Of a stretch of 47,381 bases of DNA, positions 24,517 through 33,747 are shown in pieces. The position numbers and the translations under genes are program-made. The stretch's first letter is position 1. Each line of letters opens with the position of its first letter. Below the pieces are notes generated by a model. The model did not search any database. It worked only from the letters and a program-made list of their open reading frames with translations, and had not been told where the DNA came from. The stretch is taken from the NCBI GenBank assembly GCA_029553375.1, contig JAKPCH010000096.1:1-47381 (forward strand), written 5' to 3'. The DNA comes from Deltaproteobacteria bacterium (GTDB lineage: Bacteria; Desulfobacterota; Syntrophia; Syntrophales; UBA8958).

Positions 24517-24526
24517 GGGGGGGACG

Positions 24527-27500
24527 ATGCTTTCCAAGTTTTTCCTCGACCGCCCCGTCTTCGCCTGGGTCATCGCCATCGTGATGATGGTCCTGGGGGG
24601 ATTGGCCATCTACAATCTCCCCATCTCCCAGTACCCCCCCATCGCCCCCCCGTCCATCGCCATCCAGGCCTACTACGCCGGGGCCTCGGCGGAGACGGTG
24701 GAGAACAGCGTGACCCAGATCATCGAACAGAAGATGACGGGTCTGGACGACATGATCTACATCTCCGGCACGAGCGACTCGTCGGGAACTTCCCGGATCG
24801 AGCTGACCTTCAAACCCGGGACGGACCCCGACATCGCCTGGGCCAAGGTGCAGAACAAGCTCCAGCTGGCCCTGACGGGTCTTCCCGAGGCGGTGCAGCG
24901 GGCCGGGGTCACCGTCAGCAAGTCGACGAGTAACTACCTCATCATCGTGGGCCTCATCTCCGAGGACGGGAGCATGGACGGCAACGACCTGAGGGACTTC
25001 GCCCAATCCAACCTCGAGAAGGTCCTCGCCCGCATCCCCGGCGTGGGGGAGGTCCAGAACTTCGGCGGCGAGTACGCCATGAGGATCTGGCTCAACCCCG
25101 ACCGCCTCAACGATTACCGCCTCACCATCGAGGACGTCATCCAGGCCCTGAAGACCTACAACGTCGAGGTCTCGGCGGGGCAGTTCGGCGGCGCCCCCGC
25201 CGTGCCGGGCCAGCGCCTCAACGCCTCCATCATCGTCCAGAACCTCCTGAAGACCCCGGAGGAGTTCGAGGCCATCCCCATCCGGATCCGACCCGACGGG
25301 GCCGTCGTGCGAATCCGCGACGTGGGGCGGGCGGAGCTGGGCACGGAGTTCTACGACATCCAGAGCGCTTACAACGGTAAGCCCTCGGCGGGCATGGCCA
25401 TCCGTCAGAGCCCCGGGGCCAACGCCCTCGACGTGGCGGACGCCGTGAAGAAAAAGCTCGCCGAGATGAGCCGTTTCTTCCCCAAGGGGATGAAGGTCGT
25501 CTACCCCTACGACACGACCCCCTTCATCCGCGTCGCCATCGGCGAGGTGGTGAAGACCCTCTTCGAGGCCGTTTTCCTGGTGTTCTTGGTCATGTGGCTC
25601 TTCTTGGGCAACATCCGGGCCACCCTCATCCCCACCATCGCCGTCCCCGTGGTGATCCTGGGGACCTTCGCCGTCCTGTGGGCCTTCGGTTTCTCCATCA
25701 ACATGCTCACCATGTTCGCCATGGTCCTGGCCATCGGTCTCTTGGTGGACGACGCCATCGTCGTCGTCGAGAACGTCGAGCGGATCATGAGCGAGGAGGG
25801 TCTCCCCCCCCGGGAGGCGACGGCCAAGTCGATGGAGCAGATCACCCCCGCCCTGATCGGCATCGGCCTCGTCCTGGCGGCCGTCTTCGGCCCCATGGCC
25901 TTCTTCCCCGGTTCCACGGGGGTGATCTACCGCCAGTTCTCCCTGACCGTGGCCACCTCCATGCTCCTGTCCGTGGTGGTCGCCTTGATCCTGACGCCCG
26001 TCCTGTGCGCCTCACTTCTCAGATCCGTTCCGGCCGGTCACCAACCCTCGGAAAACGCCGTCTCCTTCCTCCGCCCCTTCTTCGCCTGGTTCGACCGGAC
26101 CTTCTTCGGACTGCGGGACCGCTACGTCTCCTATCTGGCCGGCATCCTTTCCCGCAAGCGGCGTTTCCTCGCCGTTTTCTGTCTCCTTCTGGCCCTCTTG
26201 GCCGTCCTGTTCTACCGGATGCCCACCAGCTACCTGCCCGACGAGGACCAGGGGATCCTCCTGTGCCAGATCCTCATGCCCACGGGGGCCACCCTCGAGC
26301 AGACCCAGGCGGTGGCCGACCAGGTCCAGAAGTATTTTGAGGAGAAGGAAAAGGAGGCGGTGGAGTCCTGCATGTACGTCGTGGGGATCGGTTACTCGGG
26401 CCGCGCCCAGAACAATGGCATGGTCTTCGTGAGGATGAAGGACTGGGAACTGCGGGACCGGGCCGATCTCAGGGTCAAGGCCGTCGCGGCGCGGGCCACG
26501 CGGGCCTTCGCCCGCATCAAGGGGGGGTTGGTCTTCGCCTTCCCGCCCCCGCCCGTGGTGGAGATGGGCAACGCCCGGGGGGTGGATTTCCAGCTCCTTG
26601 ATCGTGGCGGCTTGGGACACGAGGCCCTCATGGCGGCCCGCAACCAGCTCCTGGGCATGGCCGCCAAGGACCCGCGCCTCGTCAACGTCCGTCCCAACGG
26701 GATGGAGGACGTCCCTCAGTTCCGCATCGACGTCGATTGGGAGAAGGCCGGATCCCTCGGCGTGCCCCTGCCGTCGATCCACAACACCATCTCCGCCTCC
26801 TTCGGCGGGGCCTACGTCAACAACTTCATCCGCGCCGGGCGGGTGAAGAAGGTCTACGTTCAGGCGGACGCCCCTTACCGCATGCTCCCCCATCACCTGG
26901 ACAAGCTCTATGTCCGCAACGGGGCCGGTCAGATGACGCCCTTCTCCGCCATCGCCAAGACCCGCTGGACCACCGGATCGCCCCGCCTGGAGAGGTTCAA
27001 CGGTTTCCCCTCCCTCAACATCTGGGGTGAGCCGGCGCCGGGGAAGAGCACCGGCGACGCCATGCAGGCCATGGAGGAGATCACGGCCCGGCTGCCCCAG
27101 GGGATCGGTTTCGACTGGTCGGGCCTCTCCTACCAGGAACGGATGGCCAAGAGCCAGGCGCCGCTCCTCTACGCCTTCTCCGTCCTGGTCATCTTCCTCT
27201 GCCTCGCCGCCCTCTACGAGAGCTGGCCCATCCCCATCTCCATCCTCCTGGCCCTGCCCCTGGGGGCCATCGGGGGCGTCATCGCCTCGAGCGCGCGGGG
27301 GATGCACAACGACGTCTATTTCCAGATCGGCCTCCTGACCACCCTGGGCCTGACGACGAAGAACGCCATCCTCATCGTCCAGTTCGCCAAGGCGCGGTAC
27401 GACGAGGGGATGGACCTCCTCGCCGCCACCCTCGAGGGGGCGAAGCTGCGTTTCCGGCCCATCATGATGACTTCCTTGGCCTTCGGTTTCGGCGTCCTGC

Positions 27501-27751
27501 CCCTGGCCGTCGCCACCGGGGCCGGTGCCGGCGCCATGACGGCCATCGGCACCGGGGTCCTGGGGGGGATGGTCACGGGCACCTTTTTGGTGGTCCTCTT
27601 CGCCCCCCTGTTCTACGTCCTCATCGAGAGGTTTTTCGGCAGGAGATCCCGCTCTGAGGGCGGGGGATCGGCCTGGGCCGCCCTGACGGGGCGCCTCCGG
27701 CGCCGGCGGGCCGAGGGGACCACGGGGGGTGATGTCAAGGAGGGAAGGTGA
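24527..27751 (+). CDS. HAE1 family RND multidrug efflux permease (AcrB-like)
   Basis: 1074 residues, the usual length. It begins MLSKFFLDRPVFAWVIAIVMM and continues with the porter-domain motif NLPISQYPPIAPPSI typical of HAE1 pumps. The proton-relay pair Asp-Asp is in GLLVDDAIVVVENV of TM4 and the essential Lys in LTTKNAILIVQFAK of TM10, so it should be active. Twelve membrane segments and two large periplasmic loops are expected, working as a trimer with the adaptor (23308) and channel (27753). Substrates are hydrophobic drugs, solvents or bile-type detergents by family; not resolvable here. Confidence 0.95.
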   Translation: MLSKFFLDRPVFAWVIAIVMMVLGGLAIYNLPISQYPPIAPPSIAIQAYYAGASAETVENSVTQIIEQKMTGLDDMIYISGTSDSSGTSRIELTFKPGTDPDIAWAKVQNKLQLALTGLPEAVQRAGVTVSKSTSNYLIIVGLISEDGSMDGNDLRDFAQSNLEKVLARIPGVGEVQNFGGEYAMRIWLNPDRLNDYRLTIEDVIQALKTYNVEVSAGQFGGAPAVPGQRLNASIIVQNLLKTPEEFEAIPIRIRPDGAVVRIRDVGRAELGTEFYDIQSAYNGKPSAGMAIRQSPGANALDVADAVKKKLAEMSRFFPKGMKVVYPYDTTPFIRVAIGEVVKTLFEAVFLVFLVMWLFLGNIRATLIPTIAVPVVILGTFAVLWAFGFSINMLTMFAMVLAIGLLVDDAIVVVENVERIMSEEGLPPREATAKSMEQITPALIGIGLVLAAVFGPMAFFPGSTGVIYRQFSLTVATSMLLSVVVALILTPVLCASLLRSVPAGHQPSENAVSFLRPFFAWFDRTFFGLRDRYVSYLAGILSRKRRFLAVFCLLLALLAVLFYRMPTSYLPDEDQGILLCQILMPTGATLEQTQAVADQVQKYFEEKEKEAVESCMYVVGIGYSGRAQNNGMVFVRMKDWELRDRADLRVKAVAARATRAFARIKGGLVFAFPPPPVVEMGNARGVDFQLLDRGGLGHEALMAARNQLLGMAAKDPRLVNVRPNGMEDVPQFRIDVDWEKAGSLGVPLPSIHNTISASFGGAYVNNFIRAGRVKKVYVQADAPYRMLPHHLDKLYVRNGAGQMTPFSAIAKTRWTTGSPRLERFNGFPSLNIWGEPAPGKSTGDAMQAMEEITARLPQGIGFDWSGLSYQERMAKSQAPLLYAFSVLVIFLCLAALYESWPIPISILLALPLGAIGGVIASSARGMHNDVYFQIGLLTTLGLTTKNAILIVQFAKARYDEGMDLLAATLEGAKLRFRPIMMTSLAFGFGVLPLAVATGAGAGAMTAIGTGVLGGMVTGTFLVVLFAPLFYVLIERFFGRRSRSEGGGSAWAALTGRLRRRRAEGTTGGDVKEGR

Positions 27752-27752
27752 G

Positions 27753-29207
27753 ATGGAGAAGGGGTCTCTTTCCAAGCGTAGGATTTTCGGGAAGCGGCTG
27801 ATCGTTTGGCGCCCCTGGGCGGCCGTTTTCCTCGCCGTCTCCCTGATCGTGGGCGGCTGCAGCCTCGCCCCCAAGTACGAACGCCCCGCCGCGCCCGTCC
27901 CCGGGGATTGGCCCACGGGAGCGGCATACCCGGAAAAGGTCGCCCCCGACGCGAAGAAAGGGGCCGACACGGCCTGGGAGGAGTATTTCACCGACCCGGC
28001 CCTCAAGACCCTGATCGCGGAGGCCCTCAAGAACAACCGCGACCTGCGCCTGGCGGTTCTCAACGTCGAGCGTGCCATGGCCCTCTACGGCGTCCAGCGC
28101 TCGGAGCTCTTTCCGGCCTTGAACGCCGTGGGCGCCATGAGCAAGGGCCGGGTCCCCGCCGATCTCTCCTACACGGGGAAGGAGACGACGGCGGAACAGT
28201 ACAGTGTCAACCTCGGCGTCACGGCGTGGGAGGTCGATTTCTTCGGAAGGATCAGGAGCCTCAAGGACCGGGCCTGGGAGGAGTACATGGCCACGGAGAT
28301 GGCCCGCCGCAGCGCCCGGACCCTCCTCGTCGCCGCCGTGGCCTCGGCCTACCTGAATCTCGCCGCGGACCGCGAGGCCTTGGAACTGTCCCGGGCGGTC
28401 CTGGAGGCCCAGGAGGAGACCCACCGCCTCATCAAGAGGCGCTACGACGTGGGTTTCGCCTCCGCCCTCGATGTCCAGCGCTCCCTCAGCCAGGTGGAGG
28501 CGGCGAGGGCGGACGTGGCCCGCTACACCCAGCTTACGGCCCAGGACGAGAACGCCCTCCAGCTCCTCGTCGGGTCCCCCCTGCCGCGGGAGACCCTGCC
28601 GACATCCCTGAGCGCCTGCCGACCCCTCGGGGAACTGTCGCCGGGTCTGCCCTCCGAGACCCTCCTCAAACGGCCGGACGTCATGATGGCGGAACACCGT
28701 CTGAAAGGGGCCAACGCCAATGTCGGCGCCGCCCGGGCGGCCTTGTTCCCCCGCATCGCCCTGACGGCCACCTTCGGCACGGCCAGCGCCGAGCTTTCCG
28801 GCCTGTTCCGCGACGGGTCCAGCACGTGGAACTTCGCCCCCCAGATCGTCCTGCCCATCTTCGACGCCCGGACCTGGTCGGCCTACAAGGTGACGAAGGT
28901 GGAGAGGGAGATCATGGTCGCCCAGTACGAGAAGACGATCCAGACGGCCTTCAGGGAGGTGGCCGACGCCCTCGCCGTGGAGGGGTCCGTGAGGGGCCAG
29001 CTCCAGGCCCAGGAGTCCTTGGTCGCGGCCCTCGCCGAGGCCCACCGCCTGGCGAGGGTGAGGTACGAGAAAGGGATGGACGGTTACCTGAGCGTCCTCG
29101 ACGCCCAGAGGTCATGGTACGGCGCCCGCAAGGGTCTCATCTCCCTCCGGCTCCTCAGGTCGACCAACCGGGTCAACCTCTACAAGGTCCTCGGGGGAGG
29201 GGCGTGA
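27753..29207 (+). CDS. Outer-membrane efflux channel lipoprotein (NodT/OprM type)
   Basis: 484 residues from ATG 27753 (AAGGAGGGAAGG upstream, one base after the pump stop). Lipoprotein signal with LIVGGC. Typical family start SLAPKYERPAAPVP, then two repeated halves (about 70-270 and 280-484), including FRSEL-type helices, ALDVQRSLSQVEAARAD and GASNANVGAARAALFPRIALTATFG-like blocks (here GANANVGAARAALFPR). Forms a trimeric beta-barrel and alpha tunnel completing the tripartite pump. It ends 64 bases before a radical SAM gene that may share the transcript. Confidence 0.92.
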   Translation: MEKGSLSKRRIFGKRLIVWRPWAAVFLAVSLIVGGCSLAPKYERPAAPVPGDWPTGAAYPEKVAPDAKKGADTAWEEYFTDPALKTLIAEALKNNRDLRLAVLNVERAMALYGVQRSELFPALNAVGAMSKGRVPADLSYTGKETTAEQYSVNLGVTAWEVDFFGRIRSLKDRAWEEYMATEMARRSARTLLVAAVASAYLNLAADREALELSRAVLEAQEETHRLIKRRYDVGFASALDVQRSLSQVEAARADVARYTQLTAQDENALQLLVGSPLPRETLPTSLSACRPLGELSPGLPSETLLKRPDVMMAEHRLKGANANVGAARAALFPRIALTATFGTASAELSGLFRDGSSTWNFAPQIVLPIFDARTWSAYKVTKVEREIMVAQYEKTIQTAFREVADALAVEGSVRGQLQAQESLVAALAEAHRLARVRYEKGMDGYLSVLDAQRSWYGARKGLISLRLLRSTNRVNLYKVLGGGA

Positions 29208-29271
29208 TCGGCGTCGGAGCCAAGGTTGCGAGGGACTCGCTGCCGGGGCGTGGTCATGTGACAGACTGCCG

Positions 29272-30186
29272 ATGAAACGGCGCCGGCGTCTGGCCTCTTT
29301 GCTGCTCTTCTTCCTCCGCCGCCTCGTCTTGCGGAGGCGGATGCCCCTCATCGCCAGTTTCAAGGTCACCCACCACTGCAACCTCGCCTGCGCCCCCTGT
29401 CCCTTCCACCGTCTCCCCCCTTCCCGGAAGGGTCACATGGACCGCGACACGGCCCGGAAGGCCCTGACGACCCTCAGGGGGACGGGGGTGCCCATCGTCG
29501 TCTTCGAGGGCGGGGAACCCCTCCTGTGGCGGGACGGGGACTATACGATCAGGGAACTTATGGACTACGCCAGGGGGCTCTTCCCCGTCGTGGCCGTGAC
29601 GACGAACGGGACACAGCCCCTGGACGTGCCGGCGGACCGCCTCTGGGTCAGCATCGACGGCCTCAAGGAGACCCACGACCGCCTGCGCTCCGCCTCCTTC
29701 GATACGGTGTGGTCCCATATCGTCTCCTGCGGCCGGCCCTTTATGGTCCACTTCACCGTCAACAGGATCAACCGCCGGGATATCGGTCCCCTCCTGGAGC
29801 GCCTCCGGGAGGTGAGGGGGTTCGGGGGGATGACCGTCCAGTTCTTCTATCCCTACGGCGGGGGGGAGGAGGACCTGACCCTCTCGTCCTTTGAGAGAGG
29901 GGCCGTCGTCGAGGAGGTGGCGGCCCTGAAGGCCCGGGGCTTCCCCATCCTCAATTCCCAAGGACGCCTGCGGGCCATGGTGGAGAACACCTGGAAGTGC
30001 CGCGACGACATCCTGGTCAACGTGGACCCCGACGGGACGGTCACGGAGGGCTGCTACGCGAGGAGAAGGGGCCGGATCGACTGTCGGGCCTGCGGTTTCA
30101 CCCCCGTGGCCGAGGCCTCGGCCGCCGTCGCCCTTCACCCGGGGTCGTTGCGCGCCGGATGGTCCATCTTCCTCGCCCATAGATAG
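29272..30186 (+). CDS. Radical SAM protein, specific function unknown
   Basis: 304 residues. The strongly basic N-terminus MKRRRRLASLLLFFLRRLVLRRR suggests membrane association. The [4Fe-4S]-SAM motif is HHCNLACAPCP (Cys36, Cys40, Cys43), followed by VFEGGEPLLW (SAM-binding GGEP) and LWVSIDGLKETHDRLR. The C-terminal third has four Cys (WKCRDDILVN, EGCYARR, DCRACGF), suggesting an auxiliary cluster as in SPASM/twitch proteins. It resembles the HpnH-like group only loosely. No precursor or partner gene is adjacent; it follows the efflux channel gene by 64 bases without a promoter or Shine-Dalgarno that I can see. Confidence 0.75.
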   Translation: MKRRRRLASLLLFFLRRLVLRRRMPLIASFKVTHHCNLACAPCPFHRLPPSRKGHMDRDTARKALTTLRGTGVPIVVFEGGEPLLWRDGDYTIRELMDYARGLFPVVAVTTNGTQPLDVPADRLWVSIDGLKETHDRLRSASFDTVWSHIVSCGRPFMVHFTVNRINRRDIGPLLERLREVRGFGGMTVQFFYPYGGGEEDLTLSSFERGAVVEEVAALKARGFPILNSQGRLRAMVENTWKCRDDILVNVDPDGTVTEGCYARRRGRIDCRACGFTPVAEASAAVALHPGSLRAGWSIFLAHR

Positions 30187-30210
30187 TCCTGAACAATGTT
30201 TATTATTTTA

Positions 30211-30239
30211 TTGACATCCCTTAGCCGTTGGTTTAACAG
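30211..30239 (+). promoter_or_regulatory. Promoter of the first RND-cNMP gene
   Basis: TTGACA (30211-30216), 17 bases, TAACAG (30234-30239), inside an AT-rich patch, with about 120 bases of leader before ATG 30363. A 34-codon frame with GGGAG upstream (30266-30370) overlaps the gene start and could be a leader peptide, but this is speculative. Confidence 0.45.
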
Positions 30240-30362
30240 GGAGGCACATGGAGAGGGAGCGGTAAATGACACCGCCCCCTTTCTGCCTCCGGGTTTCGTC
30301 CGTTGTTGATGGATCGGGTCTTGGAACGGATCTTCAAGAAAAACAGCAAGGAGAGGTAGGTT

Positions 30363-33110
30363 ATGGGTAAGGTAATGCTCTGGAGCGCCCGGCACGCGAA
30401 ACTCGTCGTCGCGGTGATCGTGGCCGTGTCCCTCGTTGCCGCCTTTTTAGCCGTCAAGGTCCGCATCGACTCGAGCACCGAGGGGATGATGATCGAGGGC
30501 GATCCGGCGAAGGCATACCACCGGGAAACGGTGGAGAGGTTCGGCAGCGACAACGTCACCGTCGTCTTCGTCCGTGACAAGAGGCTCTTCACGCCGGAGA
30601 AGCTCAAGATCCTCGAATCCCTCTACTACGACCTGAAGGACCTCCCCGGCGTCGAGCGGGCCGAGAGCCTCTTCTCCGTCACGAACTTCAAGGGGGTGGG
30701 CGGGGCCCTCGAGACGAACCCCCTCATGGACCGCGCCCCCGACACCCAGGAAGAGGCCGACCGGATCAAGGCCGACGCCATGCGCTCGCCCCTGTTCATC
30801 AACAGCCTCGTGTCGGCGGACGGCCAGATGACGGCCGTCAACCTCTACGTCGACGTGGATCGTAACGACCCAGATTTCCATACGAAGTTCTCCAAGAAGG
30901 TCGACGAGGTGGCGGCCAAGTACGAAAAGAGCTTCGACCGTCTCTTCCAGTTCGGCAACTCCTTCAGCCGTCGGGCCATCGCCGAGAACATCATCAGCGA
31001 CCAGATGCGGATCGCCCCCATGGCCGTCTCCGTCTTGGTGATCACCCTCATCCTGGCCCTGAGAAACTTCAGCGCCGGCATGATGCCCATGCTCACGGCG
31101 GGGACGTCCGTCCTTTGGACCTTCGCCTTCATGGTCCTCGTCGGGATCCCCATCAACGTCCTGACGGTCATCGTCCCGTCCATCATGATCGTCGTGGGTT
31201 CCACGGAGGACCTCCACATGCTCTCGGAGTACATGATGGGTATCGAGGAGACCAACGGCGACGCCGACAAGTCCATCGAGCTCATGAGCAGCAAGCTGGG
31301 CCTCGCCGTCCTCATGACGGCCCTGACGACCTTCCTCGGGTTTCTGTCCATCGTCTACAACGACATCTCCATGCTGGTCCAGTTCGGTATCGTCTCCTCC
31401 TTCGCCCTCTTCATCAACCCCTGCATCACCTTTACCCTCGGCCCGGCCTATCTCCACTTCTTCGGCCCCCGGAAGGTGAGGAAACACGAGGAGAAGGTCC
31501 ACTACACGGACCGGATCTTCAACTGGGTCCGCCACGGCATCATCAACCTCGTCAACCACCCGAAGCGCAAGATCGCCGCCTCGGTCGTCTTCGCCCTCTT
31601 CGCCGCCGGCGCCCTCGGTGCGACGTACTTCGTCAAGGTCAACAACGACTTCATCGCCTATTTCAAGGAGAGCTCGGAGCTGCGCCAGCGCAGCGCCGTC
31701 CTCCACAAGGAGCTCTCGGGGGCCCAGACCTTCTTCATCCGCATCACGGGCAACGCCCCCGACACCTTCAAACAGTCGGAGTACCTCTCCCAGCTGGCGG
31801 CCATCCAACAGTTCATGCAGCGGAAGGGCTGGTTCGACAAGACGGAGTCCCTGGCGGACCGGGTGGCCCTCATCAACATGGAGATGCACGACGGGGACCG
31901 CAGCTATTTCCGCATCCCCGAGGATTCCAACCTCGTTTCCCAGTACCTCCTGTTTTTCCAGCGCGACGACCTCTCCCGGTTCGTCACCCCCGATTACAGC
32001 GAGGCCTGCATCATGGTGCGCCACAACGTGAGCGCCAGCTACGAGATCAACGCCATCCTCGCCGAGCTGCGTAAATACATCAAGGAGACCATCAACCCGG
32101 CCTTCAAGTTCGAGTTCACGGGGGAGTACATCCTCGTCAACAAGGCCGCCGAGACCCTGGCCGTCAATTCCGTCACCTCCCTGGGGCTCCTCCTCTTCAT
32201 CGTCTTCGTCTGCATGTACATCCTCTTCTGGTCCGTGAAGGCCGGCCTCATCTCCCTGATCCCCAACGTCTTCCCCATCATCATGATCTTCGGCGTCATG
32301 GGACTCTTCGATATCCCCCTCAACGTGGGGACGGCCATGGTGGCCTGTATCTCCATCGGCATCGCCGTGGACGACACGATGCACCTCATGACGCGGTATA
32401 ACGCCGAGATGCGCCAGCGCCAGAACGGACCCGAGGCCCTGGCGGCGGTCCTCCACGACGAGATCAGACCCGTCATCTCCACCTCCGTGGCCCTCACCCT
32501 GGGGTTCGCCGTCTGCGCCGCCTCGAACTTCGTCCCCGTCATCCAGTTCGGGATCCTCTCGGCGGTGGTCATGGTTGTGGCCCTCCTGGCGGACCTGATC
32601 ATCACCCCCATCCTCCTGTCGACGACCCAGCTCATCACCCTGTGGGATCTGGTGGGTTTGAAACTCCGGGAGGAGGTCATCAAGCAGTCCCCCTTCTTCG
32701 AGGGCCTCAAGGCCTGGCAGCGTAAGAAGGTCTGCCTCCTGGGGAGGATGGTGGAGAAGAACGCCGGCGACTACGTCGTCGTCCAGGGCGAGATGGGCAG
32801 GAGCATGTTTCTCCTCCTCGACGGCGTAGCCGACGTGGTCGGTCATGACGAGAAGACGGGCAGGGACATCACCTTCGCCACCCTCAAGCCCGGCGACGTA
32901 TTCGGCGAGATCGCCCTCATCAAGGCGGGTCCCCGGTCGGCCAACGTCGTGGCCCGGGAACCCGTCAGAATGCTCGAGATCGACTGGGACGGCCTCAAGC
33001 GTATCCATCGTATCTACCCCCGCATCGGCGGCAAGCTGTTCCTCAATCTCGCCAAGATCCTCGGGGAGCGCCTGGTCCACACCAACGAGATGCTCTTCGG
33101 GAAGACTTGA
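30363..33110 (+). CDS. RND (MMPL/HAE3-like) exporter with C-terminal cNMP-binding domain, copy 1
   Basis: 915 residues. One N-terminal membrane helix (about 13-32), a periplasmic domain, a membrane block with sterol-sensing-like RND helices (about 215-400), a second helix around 425, a second periplasmic loop and a second membrane block (about 600-770). The Asp residues in GIAVDDTMHLMTRYNAEM are the proton-relay-like site of this family. The last about 140 residues form a cyclic-nucleotide-binding fold: VVVQGEMGRSMFLLLDGVADVVG and the phosphate cassette FGEIALIKAGPRSANVV. Fusion of a pump to a cNMP sensor suggests gating by a nucleotide or an anchored regulatory role; no cyclase is nearby. 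Unlike HAE1, no adaptor or channel gene is attached. Confidence 0.85.
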   Translation: MGKVMLWSARHAKLVVAVIVAVSLVAAFLAVKVRIDSSTEGMMIEGDPAKAYHRETVERFGSDNVTVVFVRDKRLFTPEKLKILESLYYDLKDLPGVERAESLFSVTNFKGVGGALETNPLMDRAPDTQEEADRIKADAMRSPLFINSLVSADGQMTAVNLYVDVDRNDPDFHTKFSKKVDEVAAKYEKSFDRLFQFGNSFSRRAIAENIISDQMRIAPMAVSVLVITLILALRNFSAGMMPMLTAGTSVLWTFAFMVLVGIPINVLTVIVPSIMIVVGSTEDLHMLSEYMMGIEETNGDADKSIELMSSKLGLAVLMTALTTFLGFLSIVYNDISMLVQFGIVSSFALFINPCITFTLGPAYLHFFGPRKVRKHEEKVHYTDRIFNWVRHGIINLVNHPKRKIAASVVFALFAAGALGATYFVKVNNDFIAYFKESSELRQRSAVLHKELSGAQTFFIRITGNAPDTFKQSEYLSQLAAIQQFMQRKGWFDKTESLADRVALINMEMHDGDRSYFRIPEDSNLVSQYLLFFQRDDLSRFVTPDYSEACIMVRHNVSASYEINAILAELRKYIKETINPAFKFEFTGEYILVNKAAETLAVNSVTSLGLLLFIVFVCMYILFWSVKAGLISLIPNVFPIIMIFGVMGLFDIPLNVGTAMVACISIGIAVDDTMHLMTRYNAEMRQRQNGPEALAAVLHDEIRPVISTSVALTLGFAVCAASNFVPVIQFGILSAVVMVVALLADLIITPILLSTTQLITLWDLVGLKLREEVIKQSPFFEGLKAWQRKKVCLLGRMVEKNAGDYVVVQGEMGRSMFLLLDGVADVVGHDEKTGRDITFATLKPGDVFGEIALIKAGPRSANVVAREPVRMLEIDWDGLKRIHRIYPRIGGKLFLNLAKILGERLVHTNEMLFGKT

Positions 33111-33747
33111 TTTGAGGATGCATTATAACAGTTGCCCTTTTTTTCCTGTTAATTGTAAGGTGGATCCAAAATGGACACCATGATTATTTTGGTGTGCTGA
33201 TATTGCCCTTTAAGTGCCTGATATTTTAGATTCAATGCTCATACTGTCCAGAAAGATCAGTGGCAAGGTAGCCGTTTTAGGCCTCTTCATGCTGCTGCTT
33301 TCCCTGTGGCAGGGTCTGGAGGGCACAGGCGATTATTTTTTGGCTCGAGTCCCAATGAAACGGAAGTCCGTTTTGAGATCATCAAGGTCGAAGAATCTGT
33401 TCAAGTCACTTTCAAACGTTCCCTGCCGGCAATCAAGGCAAGCTTCTCTATGGAGAGAGAGGATCCGGTCAGGTATTGCTGCCTTATCCAGGTTTGTTTG
33501 CCGAAGATTTACCGTTGTTTCGATTCGCAATCCAACCGCGACCCTCCCCTCCCTGTCTAATGACCCTTTCTCAAGATCGACATTTTTAAAACAACAGCGG
33601 CACTTCCAAAACCGATAGGGGGTTGCACCTTATGAATAGTCGATCACAAAAGCATGTTCATTGCGTGGTTAACATGATGGGCGAAAAGAAATGTATAGGA
33701 ATGCATTGCCGTTGTCTCAACAGCGATAAGCATAGGGAGGAGGCGGT
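33111..33747. other. AT-rich spacer between the two RND-cNMP genes
   Basis: 637 bases with no supported gene. It is much AT-richer than its surroundings (26 G+C in 33601-33660 by hand count). Open frames at 33214-33618 (plus) and 33333-33530 (minus) have no ribosome site, no recognisable domain and unusual composition; they may be relics. An imperfect palindrome AAACGGA-AG-TCCGTTT lies at 33358-33373. A possible -10 box TATAGG is at 33694-33699, and GGGAGGAGG sits 5 bases before the next gene at 33748. No insertion-sequence ends or transposase motifs were seen. Confidence 0.5.

Noticed and set aside
30266-30370. 34-codon leader ORF overlapping the start of the first RND-cNMP gene
   Set aside because: Has a GGGAG ahead of ATG but no conserved or regulatory feature; kept only as a note in the promoter entry.
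30447-33080. 877-codon minus-strand frame under the first RND-cNMP gene
   Set aside because: Translation is a run of His/Asp/Glu/Val-rich sequence antisense to a clear RND protein; the same happens at 33856-36798.
33214-33618. 134-codon frame in the spacer between RND genes
   Set aside because: No ribosome site or recognisable domain, overlapping frames of similar length on both strands; more likely relic or chance in AT-richer DNA.
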